Assembly (NCBI GenBank): GCA_018830725.1 | Contig: JAHJRV010000066.1 | Location: 1 to 44,789, forward strand | Length of the DNA stretch: 44,789 bases | Reading direction: 5' to 3' | Source: Actinomycetota bacterium | GTDB taxonomy: Bacteria; Actinomycetota; Humimicrobiia; JAHJRV01 | Shown here: positions 24,836-33,558 of the stretch, in pieces | How the letters are laid out: each line of letters begins with the position of its first letter | Position numbering within the stretch: the first letter of the stretch is position 1 | The notes under the pieces: model-generated | Databases searched by the model: none | Told to the model about the DNA's origin: nothing | What the model saw: the letters and a program-made list of their open reading frames with translations, nothing else | Program-made: the position numbers and the translations under genes

Positions 24836-26140
24836 ATGAAATTTTCAGACTTAATTAAAATAGTAATAAAAAATCTAAAAAGAATGAAGATAAGAACAGC
24901 TCTTACAGTTATAGGTGTAATTGTTGGAACTGCAGCAATAGTTGCTTTGGTTGGTATTGGAACAGGCTTTCAGAAAAGCATAACAGGTCAATTTGAGAGT
25001 GTGGGATTAGCAAAAAGCATACAGGTATATCCACAAAAATTAGCTAGGGTAATGGGTCCAATCCATGGAACAAAACCTACGGAAGCTGAAGAAGTACCCT
25101 TAGATGATAAGATTATCAAAGAAATAAGCGAAATTGAAGGTGTTGAAGGTATATGTCCACTAATAACTTTAAAAGATGCAAAACTACAGATTGGCAATTA
25201 TATTTCACAGGCAAGCACAGTTGGTGCAAATGACGATATGTTAAAACAGCTTGATATTGAGTTTGGAGAAAAGTTTAAAGAGACAGATCTAAGATACATA
25301 ATAGTAGGGAGTGATATAAATAAAACTTTCTATGATATAAATACGGAAAAGAGTGTTGATGAAATAGAACTTCTTGGACAAAAAGGCAGGATTATAGTTG
25401 AACAATATAGTAGAGAAGGAGGAACTTCAATTACTAAATTTCCAGTTATAGTGGTTGGAATTCTTGAGCAATCTTATCCGGATTATGATTTATCTATATT
25501 TGTTCCTATTGAATTTGCAGAGCGTCTACAAAAAGCATCAAGAGGTGAATCCTTTGCTCTAAGGGAAGGAGAGTATACAGCAATACAGGTATTTTCAGAA
25601 TCTGTGGAAAAAGTGGATAGTATAGTTGAAAAGATAAATGAAATGGGATTTAATGCCATGTCCATGGAACAGATTTTAGGAACTATATCTACAATATTTA
25701 CTATATTAACAGGAGTACTGGGAGCCTTAGGAGCAATTGCACTTTTTGTTGCTGCAATTGGAATAGTTAATACATTGGTTATGTCCATTTATGAAAGATT
25801 TAGAGAAATAGGGATAATGAAAGCCGTTGGAGCATCAAATAGTGATATTAATAAAATATTTCTTTATGAAGCAAGAGCCATTGGTTTTATGGGTGGAGTG
25901 TTTGGTGTAATTGCGGGATATATTTTTGGGAAAGGACTTAATATCATAGCTTCTTATTTTATTCAAACATATACAGAAGATGGACTTGCTTCTCTCTCTA
26001 ACTTAAATCTTTTTGAAGTTCCATTTTGGCTGTTTTTTGGAGCCATTATATTTGCTATTTTGCTTGGAGTTATTGCAGGGGTTTATCCAGCAAGAAGAGC
26101 TGCAAGACTTGATCCCATTGATGCATTAAGACATGAATAA
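24836..26140 (+). CDS. MacB-type ABC transporter permease (FtsX-like)
   Basis: This 434-residue permease has the MacB layout. The first helix is near 17-40 (RTALTVIGVIVGTAAIVALV). A large extracytoplasmic MacB_PCD domain covers roughly 45-275. Three C-terminal helices follow, with the FtsX core SIYERFREIGIMKAVGAS and ending in ARRAARLDPIDALRHE. These residues are strongly conserved in the family. It acts with the ATPase and the adaptor as a mechanotransmitter-type exporter. It is separated from the ATPase gene by 72 bases. Confidence 0.9.
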   Translation: MKFSDLIKIVIKNLKRMKIRTALTVIGVIVGTAAIVALVGIGTGFQKSITGQFESVGLAKSIQVYPQKLARVMGPIHGTKPTEAEEVPLDDKIIKEISEIEGVEGICPLITLKDAKLQIGNYISQASTVGANDDMLKQLDIEFGEKFKETDLRYIIVGSDINKTFYDINTEKSVDEIELLGQKGRIIVEQYSREGGTSITKFPVIVVGILEQSYPDYDLSIFVPIEFAERLQKASRGESFALREGEYTAIQVFSESVEKVDSIVEKINEMGFNAMSMEQILGTISTIFTILTGVLGALGAIALFVAAIGIVNTLVMSIYERFREIGIMKAVGASNSDINKIFLYEARAIGFMGGVFGVIAGYIFGKGLNIIASYFIQTYTEDGLASLSNLNLFEVPFWLFFGAIIFAILLGVIAGVYPARRAARLDPIDALRHE

Positions 26141-26322
26141 TCATAGAAATAAAAAGTATTAAAATTAATCCTTTATAATTCAGTAAAAGTAAAATAAGTT
26201 TTTATTGTATTTAGAAAAAAGATAAAAATTAAATTAAAAAGAAACAAGAGTAAATAACAGAAATTTTAATGAGTGTATAAATAACCATATATTATAAAAA
26301 GATATGTAAAGGGGAGGAATAA

Positions 26323-27096
26323 TTGGAAGCGCTAAAAGTTTTTATATTTTCATTTTTTAATCCTTTTAAAGCGTTTAGAATAATAGAGAAAAAATGGGGA
26401 TTTAAAATATACTGGTTTACTGCACTGCTCATCTTGCTAACTATAGTAATTTACTCTTTTACAGCTACACCCAGAGCAATAAGATTTTCTGAGAAATTAA
26501 AAGAATCACAAATTGAAGAAAGGAGAGAAAAGGTAGGTAGTCCTATGAAAAAAACGGGAGGTTCACAAGGACAAATACTAAGTTATCTAAAACAATTTAC
26601 CAATGTCGGTTCTTCTGGAAATGTAATGCAATTTATTTCAATGTTAGCATCTCCTTTAGTACAAATTATAAGCTGGTTTTTTATAGCACTTGTATATTGG
26701 GGACTTATTTATATATTTAGGAACAAAACAGAATACAGTAAGATTCTTACAGTAGTTGTAATATCCTCAGTTCCTATACTAATTTCTACACTTGTAAATC
26801 TGTTTTATACTTTGTTTACAGGAAAAATAATAATGCACACCGGTTTAAGCGGTCTGGTAGCATCTGGAAATGTTTTTGCTGATAGTTCAAATCTTCTTTA
26901 TATGATTCTCTCAAGAGTGGATATATTTATCCTCTGGGGTCTAATTCTTTTAATTATAGGTATTGCTATTGCCTGCAAAATGAAAGTCTGGAAATCCATA
27001 TCAATAGTTTTAGTAGTTTATATATTAAGTATCATTGTTGTGATAACAACATCTTCAATTAGTACGGTGTTTCTTGGTGGTATATTCCCCCAATAA
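26323..27096 (+). CDS. YIP1-family membrane protein
   Basis: This 257-residue protein starts at TTG, chosen because GGGGAGG lies 5 bases before it. It has five membrane segments: near 32-48, 110-130, 143-165, 195-220 and 228-250. The beginning FFNPFKAFRIIEKKWGFKIY is the pattern of bacterial YIP1-domain proteins, often encoded beside MacB-like exporters. The function of bacterial members is not established. A linker of polar residues (about 60-95) follows the first helix. It is 180 bases after the permease gene, and no strong promoter lies between, so it probably belongs to the same transcript. Confidence 0.75.
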   Translation: MEALKVFIFSFFNPFKAFRIIEKKWGFKIYWFTALLILLTIVIYSFTATPRAIRFSEKLKESQIEERREKVGSPMKKTGGSQGQILSYLKQFTNVGSSGNVMQFISMLASPLVQIISWFFIALVYWGLIYIFRNKTEYSKILTVVVISSVPILISTLVNLFYTLFTGKIIMHTGLSGLVASGNVFADSSNLLYMILSRVDIFILWGLILLIIGIAIACKMKVWKSISIVLVVYILSIIVVITTSSISTVFLGGIFPQ

Positions 27097-27280
27097 CTAA
27101 ATATATGAATTAATAATTATAAAAATTAGCAAGTATCTTGGATTCATAATTTATAAATTTCCTTGTTAAAGTTCAGAATGAGCTCAAAAATGATAAGTAT
27201 TAAGTTTACAAATTTCCTTTAAGCAATAAAAGATAAAAAGATATGAAATGGTTCGTTTTTTATGAGGCTTAACTCAGTCG

Positions 27281-27310
27281 TTGACAGTGTAAATATTGAT
27301 ACTATATTAT
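27281..27310 (+). promoter_or_regulatory. Promoter of the two-component genes
   Basis: TTGACA (27281-27286) and TATTAT (27305-27310) are spaced by 18 bases, 47 bases ahead of the response regulator ATG. A TATATT two bases earlier gives a 16-base alternative. Confidence 0.6.
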
Positions 27311-27356
27311 AAATTTGATATGTTACTACATAGAGGTAATAAAAAAAGAGATTTCA

Positions 27357-28057
27357 ATGATTAATACAATTTTGGTAGTGGATGATAAAGAAGAATTACG
27401 AACATTGTTAGAAGATTATTTAACAAAAGAGGGCTTCCGTATATTAACAGCTACAAGTGGACGGAAGCTCTATTTATAGCACGCAATGAAAAACCAGATC
27501 TTGTAATTTTAGATCTAATGATGCCAGAAATGAGCGGATATGAATTTATTCGAGTTTACAGTAAGGAATCAGATATTCCTATTATCATCTTAACTGCTAA
27601 ATTGGAAGAAAGTGATAAAATTTTAGGACTTGAAATGGGTGCAGATGATTATATTACAAAACCATTTAGTATGCATGAACTTACAGCAAGAATTCGTGCT
27701 GTATTGCGTCGTACAGGTAAAAAACCATTTAAACAAGAAATATTACGTGCAGCAGATATAATAATGAATCGTAAAAGTCGTATTGTAACAATAGGAGAGA
27801 AACATGTTGACTTAACACCTTCTGAATTTGACCTGTTAGCTACCTTAATGTCAAAACCAGGTCAGGTTTTTTCACGTCTTGAGTTGCTTAACAATTTACA
27901 GGGTAGCGCTTTTGAAGGATATGAACGCAACATTGATGTTCATATACGGAATTTGCGTGCTAAAATCGAGCCAAATCCCAGCGATCCAAGTTATATAGAG
28001 ACTGTTTATGGAGTTGGTTATCGTTTTACTACTCAAATAACTAAGGGAGTTAGGTGA
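27357..28057 (+). pseudogene. OmpR/PhoB-family response regulator, frameshifted
   Basis: The ATG at 27357 opens a receiver domain, MINTILVVDDKEELRTLLED, but the frame stops at 27477-27479. One extra G after ACGG near 27463 would restore GREALFIARNEKPDLVILDL, which continues in the next frame to 28057. That frame has the phospho-acceptor aspartate (LDLMMPEMSG), the lysine in YITKPF and a winged-helix output domain (LTPSEFDLLATLMSKPGQVF, RNIDVHIRNLRAKI). The rest of the gene is intact, so the break is either very recent or a base-calling error. It overlaps the kinase gene region. Confidence 0.85.
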
Positions 28058-28062
28058 TTAAG

Positions 28063-29436
28063 ATGCGTTCTTTATCAATTAAACTTATACTAGCCTTTCT
28101 CATTATTAGTCTAACTGTAGTTATGATTGTTGCTTTATTCATTGGTCAACGGATGCGACCTGAATTTGGTAAATTTGTTTTAAACCGTTATAAAATTGAT
28201 CTAATTAGTACATTAACTGAATACTATAAGGGAAGTAACAGTTGGGAAGGTATAAGTGCAATTTTAGTACGTGATAAAACAGGACATTGGAGACATTGGG
28301 GACGCATTTGGGTACCAGTAACACTTATTGATGCAAGTAGAGTAGTTGTATATAGTGGTCAGTACTACAAGGTGGGAGAGCAGATGACTCAAAGTGATAT
28401 TAAAAATGGGGTACCAATAGAGATAGGTGGAAAAACAGTTGGTTGGTTATTATTTGATTTAATTGAAAATAGTAGCCACCCCATATTGGAATTACCAGAG
28501 ATGAATTTCTTAAAGCGCATAAATGGAGTAATTGTTTTTAGTGCTTTGATTGCTGCATTAACTGCATTATTATTAGGTGTTTTGTTAGCACGTAACATTT
28601 CTCGTCCAATTCGTGAACTTACTGCTGCAACAAAAATCATTGCAAAAGGAGAGTTAGGGCACCAGGTGCCAGTTCGAACAAAGGATGAGTTAGGGGAACT
28701 GGCTTCTTCATTTAATAAAATGAGTTCTGATTTGGAACAATCAAACAAATTGCGTCACCAGATGACAACTAACATTGCCCATGATTTGCGAACACCATTG
28801 AGTGTAATCTTAGGTTATACTGAAGCATTGAGTGTTGGCAAGTTAGAAGGCAAATCAGAAGTATATGATGTTATACATAGAGAGGCTCAACATCTTGGTT
28901 ACTTAATTGATGATTTGCGAACATTGTCTCTTGCAGATGCTGGAGAATTGTCATTGAATCGTAGATATGTTTCACCATATAAGTTGTTAAAACGAACTGC
29001 ATCAGCATATATGACACAAACCAAAAAGCAAGATATTATTTTAGAAGTAAAAGCATCAGAGGATTTGCCAAAGATAGAAATAGATCCAGATAGGATGACA
29101 CAGGTATTAGGAAATTTGGTAAGTAATGCATTGCGTTATACACAAAAGGGAGGACAGATAATATTATTAGCTAAATATTATCCTGTATCAGTTAAAGGAA
29201 AAAATAATACAATTCACCTAAAAATCCACGATAATGGAGCTGGTATTGATCCAAAGGATTTGCCACACATTTTTGAGCGCTTCTACAGAGGTGATAAATC
29301 TCGTAAACAAAAAGAAGGTGAAACAGGCTTGGGACTTGCAATTGCAAAATCAATTGTAGAAGCACATGGTGGAACAATATCAGTTAAAAGTACACTCGGT
29401 AAAGGTACTACTTTTAAAATTTCACTTCCACTTTAA
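28063..29436 (+). CDS. Sensor histidine kinase
   Basis: This 457-residue kinase has two membrane helices (about 9-28 and 155-177) around an extracytoplasmic sensor of about 125 residues. A HAMP linker follows (ISRPIRELTAATKIIAKGEL), then the histidine box TNIAHDLRTPLSVILGY with H240, and the ATPase domain with LGNLVSNALRYT, IHDNGAGIDP and ETGLGLAIAKSI. It should phosphorylate the adjacent OmpR-family regulator. The ATG at 28063 behind AGGTG is preferred to a GTG at 28054 that overlaps the regulator stop. A terminator follows at 29524. Confidence 0.9.
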   Translation: MRSLSIKLILAFLIISLTVVMIVALFIGQRMRPEFGKFVLNRYKIDLISTLTEYYKGSNSWEGISAILVRDKTGHWRHWGRIWVPVTLIDASRVVVYSGQYYKVGEQMTQSDIKNGVPIEIGGKTVGWLLFDLIENSSHPILELPEMNFLKRINGVIVFSALIAALTALLLGVLLARNISRPIRELTAATKIIAKGELGHQVPVRTKDELGELASSFNKMSSDLEQSNKLRHQMTTNIAHDLRTPLSVILGYTEALSVGKLEGKSEVYDVIHREAQHLGYLIDDLRTLSLADAGELSLNRRYVSPYKLLKRTASAYMTQTKKQDIILEVKASEDLPKIEIDPDRMTQVLGNLVSNALRYTQKGGQIILLAKYYPVSVKGKNNTIHLKIHDNGAGIDPKDLPHIFERFYRGDKSRKQKEGETGLGLAIAKSIVEAHGGTISVKSTLGKGTTFKISLPL

Positions 29437-29523
29437 AATATTTATTATTTCACTTCTTCTTTCAAGTAAAACAATACAAATTTGCAGTACTTTTGTGAAT
29501 ATTTTATTTTGCTATCAATATGC

Positions 29524-29570
29524 AAAAAGAGGTGGAAACTACTAACATTTTTAGAAGCCCCACCTTTTTT
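29524..29570 (+). terminator. Intrinsic terminator after the histidine kinase gene
   Basis: AAAAAGAGGTGG and CCCCACCTTTTTT form a GC-topped stem with A and T flanks, so it can work in both directions. It lies between the kinase gene and the converging small membrane protein gene. Confidence 0.7.
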
Positions 29571-29629
29571 ATCAAATAATCTGATGCTATATCATAATCA
29601 ACTTAGTTATAGACCATTATCTTTAGAGT

Positions 29630-30016
29630 CTATTGTTGTGGTGTTTTATCTACAGGATGTTCTCCCAATTTCATATGAAACAATTTCAACATCTTTTTAT
29701 GATAAATAACAGCAGCAAAAATAAAAGTAGTAATTCCTATAATAGCTACAATTCCCAGTATAATCTTGAAAGGAAAGAAACCAACAAGTCCATGCATATT
29801 ACCTCTTCCAAAATGACCATAAGGTCTTTTTAGTATATTTGAAGCAGGGAAACCACGATGGAAGGGAAAGATACCATGACTACGTTCTCCAAAATTAGCT
29901 ACACTTAAAGATCCTACTCGATATCCAGCATAGTAAAGAGCATATCCACCACCAACCATAACAACAACAGCAAATATAATAAGTAATCCTATAAGAATTT
30001 TTCGTTTTGTAGACAT
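29630..30016 (-). CDS. Small two-helix membrane protein, unknown
   Basis: This 128-residue protein has a membrane helix at 7-30 (ILIGLLIIFAVVVMVGGGYA), a glycine-, histidine- and aromatic-rich extracytoplasmic segment (about 45-80, with FPFHRGFP and GHFGRGNMHGLVG), a second helix at 83-105 and a short polar tail. I do not recognise a family. AAAGGAGGCATTT precedes the ATG. Its leader is duplicated at 22472-22655 ahead of the efflux genes. The shared direct-repeat box suggests control by the neighbouring two-component system, perhaps as an envelope-stress component. Confidence 0.65.
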   Translation of the reverse strand: MSTKRKILIGLLIIFAVVVMVGGGYALYYAGYRVGSLSVANFGERSHGIFPFHRGFPASNILKRPYGHFGRGNMHGLVGFFPFKIILGIVAIIGITTFIFAAVIYHKKMLKLFHMKLGEHPVDKTPQQ

Positions 30017-30165
30017 AAATGCCTCCTTTTTTCTTCATTTTTATTAAGAAATGTTAATCAAATTAACTAACTTTAGAATAACAAAAAAATGTTTAGAAAT
30101 TGTGAAGAAATAATTAAGATATTATTTAGATTAAAAGGCAAGTGAAGAGTTGGGGTTATTTCTGC
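29977..30165 (-). repeat. Leader duplication, copy 2
   Basis: This is the counterpart of 22472-22655 and includes the promoter, ribosome site and first codons of the gene at 29630-30016. The two copies face each other and bracket about 7.3 kb. Confidence 0.8.
30075..30111 (-). promoter_or_regulatory. Direct-repeat box and -10 for an OmpR-family regulator
   Basis: On the minus strand ATTTCTTCACA (30101-30111) and ATTTCTAAACA (30090-30100) are 11-base direct repeats, with TATTCT (30075-30080) nine bases further on. Box spacing equals that at 22524-22560. Between 30166 and 30378 I see nothing else recognisable. Confidence 0.55.
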
Positions 30166-30378
30166 TTTATACCCTTCTATATGGGAGGAGTAGGGGTAGC
30201 TTAAAATTCATTTAATAGATTTTTTATAAAAATAATTTGACACTCTCCAATTTTTACAAATAAATTTCTATTTTGCTCGATTTTATTGGAATTGTAAAAT
30301 AAAATTAAAAAAAAATTATAATTTATAACATAATAGTTACCAAGTAATGTAACATTCATGTCATAAAATATGAAAAAA

Positions 30379-31530
30379 CTATCTACTTTTTTCTTTTACG
30401 AAAAATAGCATTATTATAGCTAAGATAGTTAAGATTAATGAAAAGATAAATGGGGTAGACATACTAATTTTATCCCACAGGATTCCAGCAATAAAAGATG
30501 CTGGTAAAGCAGAAAGTCCAATTACCATTTGATAAGTTCCTAAAATACTTGCCCTGTATTTTGTAGGAGAGAGTTCAGAAACTAAAGTCCTTTGTACTGG
30601 CTCTAAAGAACCTTTATGTAGACCATATAAAACAAAGACTACAAATATTACCCAATAGCTTTTAATAAAAGCAAAACAAATACATAATAAAATCCAAAAA
30701 ATGTAGGAGAGAACAAGAATTGGTTTCCTTCCTAATTTGTCAGATAACTTGCCAAATGGAAGAGCAGTTAAAGTTGCTACAACTGAAAATATTAAATAAA
30801 GTACAGGAATAAATTTAATTTGGAATCCAAGTTCTTTTGCAAATATTAATAAAAATGAATAGCTAAAAGCACCTAAAGCAAAAATTGTACTAAGAATTAG
30901 AAATAATATAAGGTTCTTATTAAAATCTTTTAGAGTTAATGATCTAAATACCTTTGTTATGCCTGCTCGTCTTTCTTTTATAAACATTAAGATGATAATT
31001 GCTCCAATAAAAGAGGGTATGGCAGCAATTAGGAACAGGTTTCTATATCCAAGTTTATTAAAAAGAAGAAGGCATAATAGTATTCCACACACTGCTCCTA
31101 AATTATCCATTGTTCTTAAAAAACCAAAATTTTTTCCACGATTCTCATCAGTAGAAAGGTCAGCTATTTCAGCATCTCTAGGTGCGCCTCTTATCTTACC
31201 TGCTCTATCTAAAATTTTAAATGGTATAAGATGTTGCCATATTGATGAAATGGCATATCCGACTCTGGAGATAGAACTCATTAAGTATCCTGGCCAGATA
31301 AAAATCTTTCTTTTTCTTATCCTGTCAGAAATGTAACCAGAGACTACCTGGGATAATGAAACAATAGCTTCACCCAAACCATCAATAAACCCTAAGGTTG
31401 ACATATTTGCTTTTAGAACATTTGTTACAAACAATGGCCAGATTGGATATATCATATCTGAACCCATATCATTTAAAAATGAAGCCAAGCCAAATATCTT
31501 TATCACTCTTTTTGATTCTCTTTCATCCAT
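30379..31530 (-). CDS. Major facilitator superfamily transporter
   Basis: This protein of about 383 residues has 12 predicted membrane helices. The first cytoplasmic loop carries SGYISDRIRKRKIFIWPGYL, and loop 8-9 carries FGKLSDKLGRKPILVLSYI, the two MFS signature loops. RGAPRDAEIADLSTDENRGK in the central loop is shared with a subgroup of drug- or metabolite-type carriers. The substrate is unknown. An upstream ATG at 31563 is possible, but AAAGGAAAC fits the ATG at 31530. The gene stands alone, divergent from the operator-controlled pair at 31836. Confidence 0.8.
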   Translation of the reverse strand: MDERESKRVIKIFGLASFLNDMGSDMIYPIWPLFVTNVLKANMSTLGFIDGLGEAIVSLSQVVSGYISDRIRKRKIFIWPGYLMSSISRVGYAISSIWQHLIPFKILDRAGKIRGAPRDAEIADLSTDENRGKNFGFLRTMDNLGAVCGILLCLLLFNKLGYRNLFLIAAIPSFIGAIIILMFIKERRAGITKVFRSLTLKDFNKNLILFLILSTIFALGAFSYSFLLIFAKELGFQIKFIPVLYLIFSVVATLTALPFGKLSDKLGRKPILVLSYIFWILLCICFAFIKSYWVIFVVFVLYGLHKGSLEPVQRTLVSELSPTKYRASILGTYQMVIGLSALPASFIAGILWDKISMSTPFIFSLILTILAIIMLFFVKEKSR

Positions 31531-31723
31531 TCTTAGTTTCCTTTTTTTATATTTTTTATTCATTAATAATATTTTTCTTTTAATTATAATTTTTAATAAT
31601 AATTATTTTATCAATAATGATTATTTTTTAATAAAAAGATTAATTCTAAATAATAGTAATTTGTACTTTATCATATTTTTATACTTAATTAATTACTTAT
31701 TCTTATTGGAATTAATGATATAA

Positions 31724-31822
31724 TTTACCAAACAACTATTATAATTGATAATATTGTTTGGTAACTTTTACTTGACAAATGTTACCAAACAGTATATTAT
31801 TTTTTTAGATATGTTTGGTAAC
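31724..31822 (+). promoter_or_regulatory. Promoter with four GTTTGGTAAC operator sites
   Basis: The 10-mer GTTTGGTAAC or its complement occurs at 31724-31733 (one mismatch), 31756-31765, 31781-31790 and 31813-31822. Sites 1-2 and 3-4 are inverted pairs, each with centres 32 bases apart. TTGACA (31772-31777) and TATTAT (31795-31800) are spaced by exactly 17 bases, with site 3 in the spacer. This is a dense repressor-binding array. Confidence 0.75.
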
Positions 31823-31835
31823 TAAAGAGGGAGAG

Positions 31836-32162
31836 ATGAAAGTAATTAAAGGGATTTTAGAGGAAGAGCTTCAGAATTCTCTTCGAATGAAAAAACAATA
31901 TGAAAAGGCTTTAAACAAACTTCCTAAGGGATGTTTGGTCAAAAAACAGATTAAGGGGCATAATTACTATTATTTAGCTAGTAGAGAAATTAATAAAGTA
32001 AGGTTTATGTATAAAGGAAAAATTTCTGAGAGTGAGAGAAATAAATATATTGAAGCTAAGAAATTACGTGCAAAATATAGAAAACATCTATCTCAGAGTA
32101 ATAAGCAGATAGCTTTTTTAAGAAAGGCTTTACGTGGAAAAGAAATACGATCTTTGTCTTGA
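31836..32162 (+). CDS. Small basic protein, putative antitoxin/regulator of the following nucleotidyltransferase
   Basis: This 108-residue basic protein has two long charged helices around a central strand segment. The N-terminal helix is GILEEELQNSLRMKKQYEKA, then LPKGCLVKKQIKGHNYYYLA reads like a beta hairpin, followed by VRFMYKGKIS and a long lysine/arginine-rich helix (about 65-105). Such proteins often precede nucleotidyltransferase genes; the function is unproven. The ATG at 31836 follows GAGGGAGAG; an upstream TTG lies inside an operator and is unlikely. It overlaps the next gene by 29 bases. Confidence 0.6.
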   Translation: MKVIKGILEEELQNSLRMKKQYEKALNKLPKGCLVKKQIKGHNYYYLASREINKVRFMYKGKISESERNKYIEAKKLRAKYRKHLSQSNKQIAFLRKALRGKEIRSLS

Positions 32163-32817
32163 AATTTTAAAAAGATTTCAACAAGTAGGAATCTTAGATA
32201 AAATAATAATAGTGGGAAGTTGGTGTATATATTTCTATAAAGAATATTTTCAAAATAAAAATTACACCTCTTCGATTAGAACAAGGGATATTGATATACT
32301 TGTCCCACTTCCATTTAGATCTAAAAAAACTATAAATATTCCTGAATTATTAAAAGACCTTGGGTTCATTGTGGATTTTCATAGAGAAGGTTATATTAGG
32401 CTTTTACATCCTGAGCTTATTATAGAGTTTTTAGTTCCAGAGAAGGGAAGAGGAACAGACAAACCTATTCATTTACCACAATTAGGCATAAAAGCAGAAG
32501 CTTTACGCTATATGAGTTTTATAGTAGATAATATAATAAAGTTAAATGTCTATAATTTAACTATAAATCTTCCTCATCCTGCAGCTTTTGCACTTCATGG
32601 TCTTTTAGTATCTTCCAGAAGATTTAGAGAATGGAAAAAAATTAAAGAAAAGCAAGAAGCTATTCATGTATTAAATGCTTTAATAGAAAATGGAGAGGAA
32701 GAGATAATAAGAAAATTATTTAATTCTATGCCTAAAAAGTGGAAACAGAAAGTAGTAAATATACTTGAAGAATTAGAAGAAATAAATATTCTTAATATTT
32801 TAATATTAAGAAAGTAG
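32134..32817 (+). CDS. Nucleotidyltransferase-fold protein, putative toxin
   Basis: This 227-residue protein begins at GTG with AAGG six bases before it. The nucleotidyltransferase signature is IIVGSWCIYFY (about 25-35) followed by TRDIDILVPLP near 52, with the two metal-binding aspartates, and an acidic residue in LIIEFLVPEKGRG near 107. Many such proteins are toxin components or act on tRNA. The overlap with the preceding small gene and the four-site operator suggest a toxin-antitoxin-like unit. The target cannot be told from sequence. Confidence 0.7.
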   Translation: MEKKYDLCLEILKRFQQVGILDKIIIVGSWCIYFYKEYFQNKNYTSSIRTRDIDILVPLPFRSKKTINIPELLKDLGFIVDFHREGYIRLLHPELIIEFLVPEKGRGTDKPIHLPQLGIKAEALRYMSFIVDNIIKLNVYNLTINLPHPAAFALHGLLVSSRRFREWKKIKEKQEAIHVLNALIENGEEEIIRKLFNSMPKKWKQKVVNILEELEEINILNILILRK

Positions 32818-32907
32818 TTTATAACTGTTTTGAGGGGTAAAAAAATCACATATTAAGAAAATAGAAATATTAGAAATAGGTGAGGAAATAAGTAATATTT
32901 AAGAGAT

Positions 32908-33552
32908 ATGGTATTTAAAAAAAGTAAGAAAAGAATAAGTGAAATTTTAAGAATATTGCATAAAAATTTTCCAGAAGCTAAGACAGCTCTAAAATGTAGT
33001 AATGCATTTGAGCTTTTGATTGCTACAATACTTTCTGCTCAATGCACGGATAAGCAGGTAAATAAGGTAATGAAAAATCTTGTTAAAAAATATCCTTCAC
33101 CTTATGAATATACTTATGCAAATCCGATTGAGTTGGAGCAGGACATAAAACCTACAGGTTTTTATAAAAATAAAGCAAAAAACATTATTGCATGTTGTAA
33201 AAAATTAATAGAAGATTTCGAAGGAAAGGTACCTGATAATATGGTAGATTTAGTCTCTCTTCCTGGGGTGGGTAGAAAGACTGCAAGTGTTGTTTTGGGA
33301 AACCATTTTAATATTCCATCTATTGCTGTTGATACACATGTAAATAGAGTTTCAAGACGTTTAGGACTTACTTCAGAAGAAAAAGCAGAAAAAATTGAAC
33401 TGGATTTAATGAAAGTAATTCCAAAGGACGAGTGGATATTCTTTTCAAATTCCTTAATTCTACATGGTCGTTACATATGTAAATCAAAAAAGCCTGATTG
33501 TTTAAATTGTGATTTCAACAAGCTTTGCCCTTCTAAAAACCTTTATATTTAG
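32908..33552 (+). CDS. nth: Endonuclease III
   Basis: This 214-residue DNA glycosylase/AP lyase removes oxidised pyrimidines. The helix-hairpin-helix LPGVGRKTASVVL (118-130) includes the catalytic lysine at 124. The catalytic aspartate is in VDTHVNRVSRRLG (142). The [4Fe-4S] cluster cysteines are at 191, 198, 201 and 207 with the expected 6-2-5 spacing. Length is normal. It converges with the sugar-type transporter gene with six bases between. Its upstream gap of 90 bases has no strong promoter. Confidence 0.95.
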   Translation: MVFKKSKKRISEILRILHKNFPEAKTALKCSNAFELLIATILSAQCTDKQVNKVMKNLVKKYPSPYEYTYANPIELEQDIKPTGFYKNKAKNIIACCKKLIEDFEGKVPDNMVDLVSLPGVGRKTASVVLGNHFNIPSIAVDTHVNRVSRRLGLTSEEKAEKIELDLMKVIPKDEWIFFSNSLILHGRYICKSKKPDCLNCDFNKLCPSKNLYI

Positions 33553-33558
33553 AAATAA

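Noticed and set aside
29482-29709. A 75-codon plus-strand frame after the histidine kinase gene
   Set aside because: It runs through the terminator hairpin and into the converging gene at 29630-30016, has no ribosome site and no family features.
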